NCBI GenBank assembly: GCA_034676185.1 | Contig: JAUCCN010000006.1 | Location: 1-64,000, forward strand | Origin: UBA7396 sp034676185 | Lineage (GTDB): Bacteria > Patescibacteriota > Gracilibacteria > BD1-5 > UBA6164 | Reading direction: 5' to 3' | Length of the DNA: 64,000 nucleotides | Shown: in pieces, positions 33,014-43,676 of the stretch | Position numbering within the stretch: position 1 is the stretch's first letter | How the letters are laid out: each line of letters opens with the position of its first letter | Notes under the pieces: generated by a model | What the model was told of the DNA's origin: nothing | The model's input: only the letters and a program-made list of their open reading frames with translations | Database searches by the model: none | Program-made: the position numbers and the translations under genes

Positions 33014-33802
33014 TTAAATTATTTCACTTAGCTGTTTCAATTTATCAGCACAAGCAAATAATTCAGTTGCTAATTTAATTCTTCATCTTCATTTATCAGC
33101 TTCTCAATCTTTATAAATTTTAGATGATAATAGTTCTAAAAATTCTTTTAATTTATGATTTTCTAAATAAGCAATCGCTCTAGCTATTTGTTCATTTGTT
33201 AAAATTGTATCTTTTATATCAAAAGTATGTTTAGAGTTTTTTTCTAATTCATTAATATCTGTTATATATGGTTTACAATGATCCCATGCTTTTAAAATAT
33301 GACTACTTGCCTCTTTTAATAATTTCACTAATTCTTCATTGTTATCAATTTGTTTTTCCAATTCAATAGAAATTGAATATAACATAGAAGCTAGAGGTTC
33401 ATAAAATAAATCTCACATTTTTTTTGCAAGTTCTTCAAATGAAAAATCTATTCATTCTATTGTTTCTGTTCTAATATGTGATTTTGCTGTATCATCAAGT
33501 ATAAAATCATTTTCTATTACTGATTTTTTATCTTTATATCAAGAAAAAGAAAATATTTCATCAATTATAATATTTAACATTAAATCAATATCTGGTTCAA
33601 ATCTTCTATAATCAGCAACATCTATTTTATGTCAATCTCTTAAAGTTTTAATAAAAGATCATGCTAAAATCTCAGCTCTTTCTTGTAATCCACTTTTTGA
33701 ATGTTTTACTATTTGACTGATTGAATGATTAACTGCTCACTCATTTGTATTAGAAGATGTTTCATTATTATTTATCATATATACAAAGTTATTAACTAAC
33801 AT
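33014..33802 (-). CDS. hypothetical protein, possible partner of the ADP-ribosyltransferase-like gene
   Basis: 262 aa, all-helical, soluble, acidic to neutral. Recognisable stretches are IVKHSKSGLQERAEILAGS and IRTETIEGIDFSFEELAKKM, without catalytic patterns. ATG 33802 is used; ATG 33778 is an alternative nine codons inside. It starts 31 bases after the stop of the ADP-ribosyltransferase-like gene on the same strand, the place where immunity or chaperone genes often lie. That role is inference from position only. Confidence 0.65.
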
Positions 33803-33832
33803 GATTATATCACTTTTTATTAAAAAAATCAA

Positions 33833-35704
33833 TTATTTATTTTTAACTCTTACAACAAGAATTTCTCTATTATATGTTCAGTTATTAAATGTTGCATTTT
33901 GAAATACTCTACTGTTTATAAACTCAACTTCTGTTCACCTATATATTATTCATTCAACATTAGTGTTTCAAGATCAAGGTAGTTTTTCTCAAAAATGTTT
34001 ATACATTGATAATGAAGAAATATCTTTAATTCATCAATTACTACCTCTTACAATAATAAGTGTATCTTTATCAGGAAAATTAGTTCATAAGAATATATCA
34101 TTTGTTTCATTAGCTACATAAGTATAAGCATCTAAAATATTTTTATCTCATTGTTTAAATCATTCTACTTTACCTGCCTTTATTAATTCCGCAATCTCTA
34201 AATTTGTAGCTCTTCTTCAATCAATTTCAACTTTATCGTGTGTAATCCAAGAATAATGACTATCTCATCTTATAATATGTTTTCACTCTAAATCAGGCAT
34301 TTTACTTAATGCTTGATCAAACCTTTCTAAAAAAGCTATTTGTCATTGAGTTAACTCTTTTGTTCATCTTAAAGCTCAATTTATATTCTCAAATAAATAT
34401 TTATCAGTAGATGCAAATAGCAGCATAGCATCTGTTCTATTTACACCATATTTTGCTAAATCTTCTAATGCTTTATCTATCATTCATTGATAATTAACAG
34501 GTTTCTTTTTTCTTAAAAATTGATCTCAATATTGTAATTTTTTATATCTTTCAATAAGATCAAATCATTCTTGTGTAAATCAACTATTATTAACTAAATT
34601 ATAAAATTCTTTTGGTATTCATAATACTTCTAATTTTTCACTTGGTTTTAATTTTTCAAATTCAGATAAACTCATTCTACTACTGATAAATTCAGCATCA
34701 AGTAAATCAGTTTTAACAGATTTCCCACAAATTCATTTTTCAAGTAAGACTTTTCTTTCTTCTTTGCTAAATCAAGCATCTTTTAATATTCTAACTTTTT
34801 CAGATATTTCAGCTTGATTATAATTATATATTCAAGATCATTTTCTATCTTTTCAAATATTATGTGCTTCAATTATCGATCTTTCTTGTTCTGGAGTAAA
34901 GTTTTTTCACTTCAAATAGGAACTTGCAACTTCTAATCTCTCTTTATCTCATAATTTAGCAATATCTTCAACTAATAGTTTTTCAAAATCTAATTGTTTT
35001 TTAGGAATTAATTCATCAACTTTTCATCTAGTTTCTCATATAATACCTTTAACTTTAGGATTTTCAACAAATCTTTCTGCAGGTTTTTTAATTTTTGCTA
35101 TTTCCTTCATTCATAATTTGAATCATTTTTTTCATACATAAGCTCAAGCTCAAACTCATGTAGTTATAAGTCATAATTCAGCAACTGATTTTCATCTCTC
35201 ATAGGCATTTCAAGAGAGTAAATTCCAAATACTTTCTCAAATTGACTCAGCTACTTTTTTAAGTCATTCCCAACTAGCTAATTGTTTTAAAGATTCTAAA
35301 ATTACTTTTCAATTTGTTTCCCAAACTTGAATAGCTAAATCATAATTATCTAATATTAAAGTATCAACTATTCATTTCTCAAAATTTTCTAAAGCATTAT
35401 TATTATTTTGATTATTATCAATTCATAATTTTTCATAAAGCATTGTCCTAGCTTCACTTATCATTGCTTCTTTGTCTAGTCTTTCCCTAGTCTCTTTTTG
35501 AACTTGTGATTCTAATCATTCTCTTAAACTTTTATTTTCATTTACTTGTTTTACTGCTAATTCTTTTGATCAAGGCTGATTTTGGTTATTTATATAATTT
35601 TGTTTTATTTGATTTTCAACACTCAAAAAAGAAGAAGTTTGTTGTTTATTTTCTCCCTCTTTACTTTTTCAGTTTTCATAACTAATTGAAAATCATTCAT
35701 TCAT
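33833..35704 (-). CDS. large protein with C-terminal ADP-ribosyltransferase-like domain
   Basis: 623 aa. Residues 1-170: charged helical region with coiled coil (KETRERLDKEAMISEART). A weakly hydrophobic patch GLITTGVGAGAYVG at about 175-188. Middle: Lys/Glu-rich helices. C-terminal 190 residues resemble ART exoenzyme domains: FLERFDQALSKMP, KHIIRGDSHYSW (candidate NAD-binding Arg, about 478), then LIIVRGSNGGIKDISSLSMY and IIYRGTEVEFINSRVF at the ExE position. The exact R-S-E triad is not fully conserved, so activity is uncertain. Could be a polymorphic toxin of this predatory or epibiotic lineage. The next gene on this strand may be its partner. No signal peptide. Confidence 0.6.
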
Positions 35705-35838
35705 AAATACTAGAAATGCTTATATTAGTTTAATTCTAGCATATTGTTTCTAATTATTCAAAAAAATCCACCTTTTCTCAAAAAAATCAAAATTTCATTA
35801 TATATAATATATTTATTTATTAACTAATTTTAAAAAAC

Positions 35839-36150
35839 ATGGAAAAAATTATTAAATGAAAGATTTATAATACTGAAAAATCAGTATTAATAACAAACTG
35901 TGGAATTCATAATCTTGAACTTAATCTAGATGAATTAAACGAGATATTATATAAAACAAAAAATGGAGAATATTTTATCTATACTTATGTTTGTAATATA
36001 ATAAATGGTGATAACAAATTATGAGAAGATCTAAAAATAGTGGATATTTTTGATATAATGAAATGGTACGAAAAAAGACAAAAACATTTTGATGAAAATG
36101 AAAAAAAGAAATTTTTTAAAGAATTTTGAAGATTTTTCGTGGAAGCATAA
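35839..36150 (+). CDS. small hypothetical protein
   Basis: 103 aa, soluble, acidic/basic mixed, ending WYEKRQKHFDENEKKKFFKEFG. Promoter-like TTTCATTATATATAATATA lies upstream (about 35793-35812), a sequence repeated before other accessory genes here. A strong terminator follows at once. No recognised family. Confidence 0.65.
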
Positions 36151-36182
36151 AAAAACTGAAGATCAAATCTTCAGTTTTTATC
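36150..36182. terminator. bidirectional terminator
   Basis: 13-bp stem AAAAACTGAAGAT / ATCTTCAGTTTTT, between the convergent 35839 and 36684 genes; the minus-strand gene stops inside it at 36178. Confidence 0.8.
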
Positions 36183-36684
36183 TTTTCTTATGATCTTCGT
36201 ATCTGAATTTTATAACTTTATCTATAGTCTCCCGAATTCTATCTCCCAAATCAACTCACGTATATCAAATATTACCCCGTATGTATATTATATAAGAATC
36301 TTTCTCAAACTCTTGAAAAACAGTATCAAATCAAGAAAAAGTATTATTTAAAATATCAACTATCTCATAATCTTTTAAATTATCTTGTTGCATCAAAATA
36401 TTTAATTCATTTTTTAATTTTTCCAAATCAAATCATCTGTCTTCTATTATATCTATTGCAACAATATCATCATTTAAAATTGCTTGAAAAAGATCTCAAT
36501 TTTTAGAAAATCAGTCAGGAATATACATCTCAAAACTATCTATATAAGTAACTCAAATATCAAAGGAATTTCAAGTAGTTACATGAATATAAAATTTTTC
36601 TCCATTAAAACATATATGCACATTTTGTTTATAATACTCTATCTTTGATAGAATATCATTTTTAATATTTTGCAAAAAACTCAT
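36178..36684 (-). CDS. small hypothetical protein behind palindromic promoter
   Basis: 168 aa soluble protein with no signal peptide. Acidic, with VTYIDSFEMYIPDG, DDIVAIDIIEDRGFDLEKLKNELN, and a beta-rich middle. Its upstream region is one of two near-identical 88-bp repeats that each contain the dyad ATAACAAA-AG-TTTGTTAT. The neighbouring 36800-37129 gene has the other, so both may answer to one regulator. No family recognised. Confidence 0.65.
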
Positions 36685-36717
36685 TTTTTGACTTAAAAAG
36701 GGGTCTGATCTCATAAT

Positions 36718-36806
36718 AAAAAAATTAAAAATTAAAATATAACAAAAGTTTGTTATTAATATTTCATTATATTAATTTTTAAAATTTATTTAAAAAAAAT
36801 TATTTT
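36718..36806 (-). repeat. direct repeat copy 1: promoter with palindrome
   Basis: Nearly identical to 37134-37222, differing by a few bases. Contains dyad ATAACAAA/TTTGTTAT separated by AG at 36739-36756, and on the minus strand a TATAAT-like -10. It directly precedes the 36684 gene and also overlaps the 3' end of the gene upstream (stop at 36800). Confidence 0.7.
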
Positions 36807-37129
36807 CAACTCCATTTATCAAAAATCTTTTGAATATTTTCATCATCCATATTTATAGTTGAAGCATCATATTCAATATATATTTTGTATTCAACATCAT
36901 CTAAATTATTATAACCTAAAGACTTTATTTCCTCTTCATTTTCTTCTAAAAATTTATCCTTAATTTGAGTAAAAATTGATAACATAATTGTTCAGAAAGT
37001 AACTTCTCAATATTCTGATTTTATATCATCAAGATCAATAACTAAATTATATTTTTCAGTTAACCTAACTAAAAGATCTATACTTAGTTCTCAACATCCT
37101 AGTAATTCAGATAATAAATATTCTACCAT
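36800..37129 (-). CDS. small acidic hypothetical protein
   Basis: 109 aa, strongly acidic, predicted helical (ELLGCGELSIDLLVRLTEKYN, IKDKFLEENEEEIKSLGY). The C terminus STINMDDENIQKIFDKW contains a 23-base stretch that recurs exactly in the broken fragment at 63385-63407. It lies between two copies of the palindromic promoter repeat. No recognised family. Confidence 0.65.
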
Positions 37130-37133
37130 ATAT

Positions 37134-37222
37134 AAAAAAAATTAAAAATTAAAATATAACAAAAGTTTGTTATAATATTTCATTATATTAATTTTTAAAA
37201 TTTATTTAATAAAAATTATTTT
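37134..37222 (-). repeat. direct repeat copy 2: promoter with palindrome
   Basis: Near-identical to 36718-36806. The dyad ATAACAAA/TTTGTTAT occupies 37156-37173, upstream of the 37129 gene. The pair probably arose by tandem duplication of gene plus promoter, with the genes since diverged. Confidence 0.7.
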
Positions 37223-37239
37223 TCACTGAAGCATAAAAA

Positions 37240-37262
37240 AAGGAAGATAGATTATCTTCCTT
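37240..37262 (-). terminator. terminator of the four-gene transporter operon
   Basis: Stem AAGGAAGAT / ATCTTCCTT with T-run on the minus strand, 7 bases after the permease stop at 37269. Confidence 0.7.
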
Positions 37263-37268
37263 GATTTT

Positions 37269-38504
37269 TTAGTTATACACTTGTCTCCTTTTCATAATAA
37301 TACTTCATATTAAAAGTAAAAATATTATATGAAAAAACCATACATTAAAATCTCTATTATTTATATTGAAAAAATCTTTTAGAATAGATAAAAAATTTTG
37401 ACTTAAAGATAAATAATATCTAGAATTTAATATTTTTTGTTCTTGATGATATGCTAAATTATTATTATCATTTAATTCAAAATATTTCATTTCTCATCAT
37501 AAACCTTCATATACAGAAATATATCTATCATATAAAAATATATCTGTATATATTAAAAGATCTCAATCAAGTATTTTATTTAATTTATCTATTTTTTCTT
37601 GTATTTCAGGATTTTCTCTCGCATATTTCAGTAAAAAATCTTCTTCTCAATTACTATTAAGTTTTCTTTCTTGAACTCATCAATCATTTAATAATTCAAA
37701 TAAAGGTTTGATTTTTTTATTAATTTCTTTATTTTCTTTTTCTGTATTTTCAAATCTTTTAATACTTTCTTCATCCAAATATTCATCATCAATATTAGTT
37801 TTCGCATAACTATTTTGATTATTAATTATTGAAGCTAAAATATTATTGTAATTTCATAATAGCGAATAGTTATTCAGATTATTATAATATTTTCATGCGA
37901 TACTATTCTCAATTCTTTCTTTAAACATTCAACTAGCAAAGAATAGAAATATTATTCAAATTCAAATAAATAGAGCTCTAACTCATATTAAGTTTAAAAA
38001 TATAAAAAGTATTAATAATGGAATTATTGATATATATAACAAAAATAACTTAGTAAAACTTTCAGTAAATAGTATATAAAATAAATCAGTATTAAATATC
38101 TTTAAAGTTAAAAATTGACTTAAAGAAGAAAATAAAGATATAAATAAAAGAGTTAAAAATGAGAAAAATAATATTATGATTATTTTTGATATAAAATACT
38201 TTATTCTTATATTTTTTGTAAATAATATTAAATCTTTTGCCTTATCAACTCAATAAAGACTATCAGCTAAAAGAGAAAATCAAAAAATCATAAAAATGTA
38301 TAAAAATGAATTTATCATAGTAAAATCCTTATCATTTCAAAGAATATTATGAAAAAATCCTCTAGCTTCTCATGTATTTTTTACTGCTTGATAATATGAA
38401 AGAATATATATCAAAGTAAAAGATAAAACTCATAAAAATATTAAAAATTTAAATCAAAATGATTTTTTAAGTTTTACTAAATCTGCTCTTATTACATTTA
38501 TCAT
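37269..38504 (-). CDS. ABC-2 type transporter permease
   Basis: 411 aa. Six or so hydrophobic segments (near residues 17-37, 65-80, 108-128, 152-172, 178-196 and the C-terminal 388-404), with a large extracytoplasmic loop of about 190 residues between the fifth and last segments (Asn/Asp/Lys rich). This is the arrangement of BcrB/ABC-2-like exporters with a big external domain. It starts 3 bases after the ATPase stop. It is the fourth and last gene of the operon and likely exports a peptide or modifies surface proteins. Confidence 0.8.
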
Positions 38505-38507
38505 AGA

Positions 38508-39215
38508 TTATTTATTTATAAAATTAATATAAGTATCCTCTATATTTTCTCATAATTTCATTAATTCTTCTTTTGTTCACTCAAATCTCATTTCTCATTT
38601 ATTAAAAATTCCTATATGTGTGCAAGTTTTTTCGATTTCTGAGAGAATATGTGAAGATAAAATTATAGTAATTCATTTTGCTTGAAGATTTTTTAAAATT
38701 TCTCTGAATTCTCTCACTCATTCAATATCTATTCAATTAAGAGGTTCATCTAAAATTAGAAACTTAGGATTTCAAACTAAAGCAACTCAAATTGAGAGTC
38801 TTTGTTTCATTCAAAGAGAATACTTTTTTACTTGCATTTTTCTAGAATCTTTTTCAAGTCAAACTAAATCTAAAATTTCAGAAAATTTATTATAATCAAC
38901 TTTTTGATTAGATAAAAGAGCAAAGATTTTCATATTATCATATCAAGAATTGTTTTCATAAAGAATAGGATGATCAATTAAAACTCATAAATTTTCTAAA
39001 TGTTTTCTTTCAAAAGATTCTCAATAAAAATTATATTCTCCAGAATCTTTATTTATGAGTCATGATATAACTTTTAGAATCGTTGTTTTTCAGGCGCCGT
39101 TAGGTCAAAGAAGTCAATATATTGATCATTCTTCAATATTCATATTAACTCCATTTAAAACTTGTTTTGCTCAAAGTTTTCTTTTTAGGTTTATTATTTC
39201 AATTGCTTTTTTCAT
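38508..39215 (-). CDS. ABC transporter ATPase, BcrA-like
   Basis: 235 aa. Walker A LLGPNGAGKTT, Q-loop region VLIDHPILYENNSG, signature YSLGMKQRLSIG, Walker B FLILDEPLNGID and H-loop SSHILSEIEKTC. Single NBD typical of BcrA/CcmA drug-export families; pairs with the following permease. Its stop is 3 bases before the permease ATG and its start is 7 bases after the preceding exported-protein stop, so the operon is tight. Confidence 0.9.
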
Positions 39216-39222
39216 AGATTAT

Positions 39223-40743
39223 TTAATTATTTAACATATTACCAAAATTTTCAAGTCATATTGAATCCAATTCATATAAAACTCAATTAATAATTTCATA
39301 TTTTCTACTTCATTTTTCAAGTTTTTCTAAGAGTTGATTTAATTTAATTAAATATTTACTTTTTTTCCAAACTCAACTTTTAGAAATTTTATTTGCAACT
39401 ATTTTTATTGCTTCCTTTTCTTTTGAAGATAATTTATAAGTTTCTGTTTTAGATTTTTCTTCTACACTTTTTACTTCTGTTTTTTTATTTGTTATAACTG
39501 AAATTTCTTCTTTAGATTTTTTGTCTACACTTTTTACTTCTGTTTCCTTACTAGTTGTTTGTGTTTCTAATTTACTTGTATTTTTAGTTAAATCATTTTT
39601 TAAAACACAAGAAACATTATAAGTTTTATATTTTTCATCAATTCAGAAAAAATTAACATTTTTTCAATCATTTTTTAAAATATTTACCATTAAATATTTA
39701 CTTAAATATTTTTCAGAATTTAATAAAAAATACGACTTCATAATATTTCAAGATAAATAATTCATTTCAAATCATAATCAATTTTTTCATTCAAAAAATT
39801 GAGGAAAAAAATCAATATTTCATCAATTTTTAAAAATCATATATTCTTCTCATTTAAATCATGTAAAATAAAAATCTTTTGAATCTAATGAAAAATAAAT
39901 ACTGGCATTATCATATCAAAGTCAATATTTTGAATCATTTCAAAGATAAGTTAATTCTATATTTACTAATTCATTATTTTTATATATTCAAGTTACTCCA
40001 GTATCTGGATTTGAAACTATATAAGCATAATCTTTTCAATTTGGTGAAAATACTAAATTTTTTATATCTCAAGGAATACTAATAGGTTGATTAATTTGTC
40101 TATCATACCACAATTTTTCCTTAGAAATAGATTCTATTTCTTTTCAATTTATTATTATTGCATTTTCATAACTTTTTCATCAATCTCATTGCATTCATTT
40201 AATAATTGTATATCAAAAACTATCTCAATTATCAGAATAAGTTAAGTTAATTGGATAACTATAATCTTCTCAATTATCTGCTCAATCATCATATCAAGGA
40301 AAATAACAAGTATCATTTCAATTATTATTAACACAATACTTATCATTATTTTTATAAGTATAGGCAATTTTTTTTCAATCTTTTAAAATTACTACACTAG
40401 GATCTAATTTTAAATATTCTCTATCATTTATATTATCCGTAAAAGTTTTTACAATTTTTCGATTATGAACTATGTTAAAAGTTTTTTCTCAATCTTCATT
40501 CATAATGTATGAAATAAAAGCATAATCTCAATTAGTAGAATAAGAAACATTTCATAATATCTCTCATAAATTATTTTTACTAATAAATTCTTTTATTATA
40601 GTATCTTTATTTCATCATAATTTTTGTGTTTCTGTTTGTGTTATTTCTTTTTCAGAACAACTAGAAAATAAATCATTGTTAGCATTAGTTAAAGTAAATT
40701 GAGTTAAAATTACAACTCATAAAAGTAAAATTATTTTTTTCAT
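39223..40743 (-). CDS. exported beta-propeller-like protein
   Basis: 506 aa. Signal peptide at residues 1-21 (MKKIILLLGVVILTQFTLTNA) with likely cleavage after Ala. Repeated segments such as GDYAFISYIMN, GKKIAYTYKNN, GDSFGYTIIKG and GKDYAYIVSN are spaced like TolB/WD propeller blades. Residues about 400-440 contain an internal repeat (TEVKSVDKKSKEE and TEVKSVEEKSKTE). The C-terminal 70 residues are helical. Likely a surface protein coupled to the adjacent ABC transporter. Confidence 0.7.
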
Positions 40744-40769
40744 AATAAAAAAGTTAAAAATATAAAATA

Positions 40770-41651
40770 TTAAAGTTTTTGCATAATGTAAATTTCAAAA
40801 TTATCTTTATCCATAATTAGATATCAATATATATTTCATTTTCTGTTTGTTATTTCATTTAATATATAATTTTTTCAATCCAAATTAAACTCTTCTAAAC
40901 TATCCATATATATTTGATTTCAATTTTCATCTTTTCATTCATAATAAGCAAGAGCAATTCATAGTCATTCATATTTTGAGTAATGTTTAACATCGTCGAA
41001 AGTTTCAATTAATTGTATATTTGTTGCACTAACTAAATATTTTTCAAAATTTACCAAATTAGGATTTATAAATCTTATCCAATTCATTTTTTTATTAAAA
41101 CTTTCCTTAAATTTATCAATAATATCTTGATTTTCATATTTTTTTACAACTTCATTTTTATTTTCTAAAACGATATTTTCTGAAGTAGTATTATTAATTT
41201 GTTTTCAACTTAATTTTTCAAAAATTTTCTTAGTTTTATCTTGTTTTATAGTATATCAATTATAGATACTATTAGTATTATCGTATTTATCATCACTCAA
41301 ATTATCCCAATCTCACAATAAAATAGACCACTTCCATTCTCAGTTCTCTTTTTTAAAATATATCATCACTCAATCTAATTGATATTTATCGTAAGTATAA
41401 TATAGTCAATGACTATCTTTTTTTAATCAATTATTTTCAAAAAAATTTATTTCATCATCAGTTAATGAATCCGATTTATTGTTATTATTAAAAGAAATTA
41501 ATTCATTTTTTATTTCTTGTGCTTGTTTTTGATTTATTCAAAGCATTCCTAATTTCTTATTTTCTTCATTTTTTCAAATAAAATAAGTAGCAATTAAAGT
41601 TAATAAAATTCAAGCAAGAATTCATAATCATATCTTTATTTTTTGGTTCAT
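40770..41651 (-). CDS. membrane-anchored hypothetical protein
   Basis: 293 aa. N-terminal anchor (residues about 5-25, IGLGILAGILLTLIATYFIG) followed by a soluble extracytoplasmic domain rich in Asn, Lys and Asp. WKWSILLGDWDN resembles a beta-strand-rich binding domain, but no family is recognised. First gene of the operon with the propeller and transporter genes. Its start is 24 bases after an intrinsic terminator-like hairpin in a complex leader, so premature termination may control the operon. Confidence 0.65.
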
Positions 41652-41674
41652 ATAAAAAAATTAGCAAATAAAAA

Positions 41675-41897
41675 AACCTTATTTTTAACGATAAGATTCT
41701 TTTGTTTATTGATTATGATAAAACAAGTAGAGAATCCTTACCCTAAAAATTTTTACCACAAAATTTTATTATATCAAAAGTCCAACAATTTATGACTAGA
41801 GATTCAGGTAAAGATTCTCTAGATTATTTATAAATGTTGGAAATAAAATATAAGTATTTATTTAAAATACTCCTTATACAATAAAATTTTGTGGTAA
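41675..41897 (-). promoter_or_regulatory. pseudoknot leader with attenuator upstream of the exported-protein/transporter operon
   Basis: Q pairs 41753-41770 with 41880-41897 (18 bp perfect). R pairs 41781-41793 with 41830-41841 (7 bp, bulge, 5 bp). P pairs 41728-41743 with 41806-41821 (16 positions, two C.A on the plus strand that are G.U on the minus). R nests in Q, and P crosses both, the same topology as at 13.8 kb. Next on the minus strand, AATCTTAT...ATAAGGTT (41675-41698) plus U run is a terminator. Its left arm could alternatively pair with the P arm AAGGATTCT, giving an antiterminator. 41898-42137 holds no other feature I can support. Confidence 0.6.
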
Positions 41898-42137
41898 CTC
41901 AAATATATTTTTTTTATGAAAAAAGTCAAAAGAATGCTAAAAGAATGCTGATACAAAAACAAAAAATACTTTCTTTCAAAAAAAGTCAGATCATATATTT
42001 TTTATTAATATAATATACATAGATTAAATAAAAAATCATAAGATCTTAGTAAAAGTTAATTTTTAAATGAAAAATATTATTTAAAGGAATTAAAAATTTA
42101 AAAAATATAAAATAAAAATATTTTTTTAAAAAATTAA

Positions 42138-42234
42138 TATAATAAGAGATTAAATAGATAGATTTATTTATTTACTCTTAAATAATATCGGCCAATATTA
42201 TTTAAGTTTTAAAAACCAAAAAACGTGCGCACGT
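42138..42234 (+). promoter_or_regulatory. promoter and two palindromes upstream of the m5C methyltransferase
   Basis: TATAAT at 42138-42143. The leader contains a 12-bp-stem dyad (42177-42206, arms TTAAATAATAT/ATATTATTTAA) with CGGCCA in the loop. It also contains the perfect 12-bp palindrome ACGTGCGCACGT (42223-42234), an unusual run of G+C in this DNA. Either could be an operator, or a hairpin in the 5' UTR. Confidence 0.6.
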
Positions 42235-42262
42235 AACATTTATTTATTAATAATTTGTTACT

Positions 42263-43423
42263 ATGTTTAACCTAATTACTTTAAAAGTTTTATCTCTTTT
42301 CTCTTGAATTTGATCATTTGAATTTGTTTTAAATTTATTAAAAGAGTTACTCAATATTGATATTGAAGTTATATGATATAGCGAAATAGATAAAAATGCT
42401 ATAAAAACATATGAAAAAAACTTTCCTTGAATTCCTAATCTATGAGATATCAGAAAAATTGATACTTCAAAACTTGAAGATTTTGATATTCTAGTTTGAT
42501 GAAGTCCATGTCAAGACTTCTCAATTAGTTGAAAAAGAAAGTGACTTAAATGAGAAAGATGATCATTATTTTTTGAGTTTTTAAGAATCTTAAAAGATAA
42601 AAAACCTAAATTCTTTATATTTGAAAATGTTAAGTGATTACTAAGTCAAAATAAATGAAAAGACTTTTCAATAATTCTTAATGAATTAGAAACTGCTTGA
42701 TATGAAGTTAAATATAAAGTATTAAATTCAAAGAACTTTTGACTTCCACAAAATAGAGAAAGAGTTTTTATTATTTGACAAAGAAAAGATCTTTGAACTT
42801 TTGATTTAGAAATTCCAACTACTAATTGATCTAATGATGTGGTTTTAAAAGATGTTATTGATAATGAATTTGATGAAAAATATACCAAAGATATTGAAAT
42901 TATTAAAAAACTATATTCATGAAAAAGAGATGATCAAAGATGTGAACATGAGGATAAAGCATGTTATTGTCTAACAAGGAGTTGATCCCCAAAATGGATG
43001 ATTATAAATAAAGATATAGAATTTGTTAAAAAATATAATTATAGAAAACTATCAAATCTCGAAGAATTAGATGATATAAAAGCAAGACAATTAACTCCTG
43101 AGGAATACGAAAGAATCCAATGATTCTCAACTTGATTCACTTCATGAGTTTCAGAACCTCAAAGATATAAACAAATTGGTAATAGTATTTCAATTAATGT
43201 TTTATATGAAATTTGTAAGAATCTATTTATTTATATTAAAGATAATAAAAAACTTTATATAAGAAACAATGAAACTAATTTAGAAAGATATAAAAAAGGA
43301 TTTAATGCAAAGAAAGAAAAGTATAAAAACAAAGTTTTATCTAAATTAGAAGAAGGTGCTTTTTCCGAAGAAACTAATGATTTAATTAATAAAGAATATA
43401 ATAATTTCTTGGAAACAATTTAA
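42263..43423 (+). CDS. DNA cytosine-5 methyltransferase
   Basis: 386 aa. All main motifs present: I LSLFSGIGSFE, IV GGSPCQDFS (Cys nucleophile, about residue 83; both Gly are TGA), VI FENVKG, VIII QNRERVFIIG, IX RQLTPEEYERIQGF and X RYKQIGNSI. The variable region between VIII and IX would set the recognition sequence, which I cannot infer. The C-terminal 80 residues are a charged extension. No restriction endonuclease partner is evident beside it, so it may be an orphan or an element-borne protective MTase. Confidence 0.93.
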
Positions 43424-43676
43424 TTTTTTTTTATTTTTATATTTATAATAGAGGGTTGAAAATGGAAAAACCCCTTTGGTAAAAGAAAATCAAACCTCTA
43501 AAAATATTAGATAAAGTCAAAATAGTATCCTTTCTAATGAAAAACCCAATGTTTTTATCAAAAATACTTTAAAACTCGTATGAATTAAAGAAATTTTAAA
43601 TCATTTAAAATACTAGTTAGAGTTAAAAAATTAAACAAAAATACTAGTTATAATTTATTTACTAATTTTACTTAAA
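43424..43676. other. intergenic region with several short inverted repeats
   Basis: TAGAGGGTTGA (43449-43459) can pair with TCAAACCTCTA (43490-43500, one G.U), and ATTAGA/TCTAAT nearby. The sequence AATACTAGTTA occurs twice (about 43609 and 43640). A TATAATTTATTTACTAATTTT promoter/leader precedes the next gene. No gene supported. Confidence 0.4.

Noticed and set aside
36718..37222. CRISPR array
   Set aside because: Only two long copies, with gene sequence between them; not array-like.
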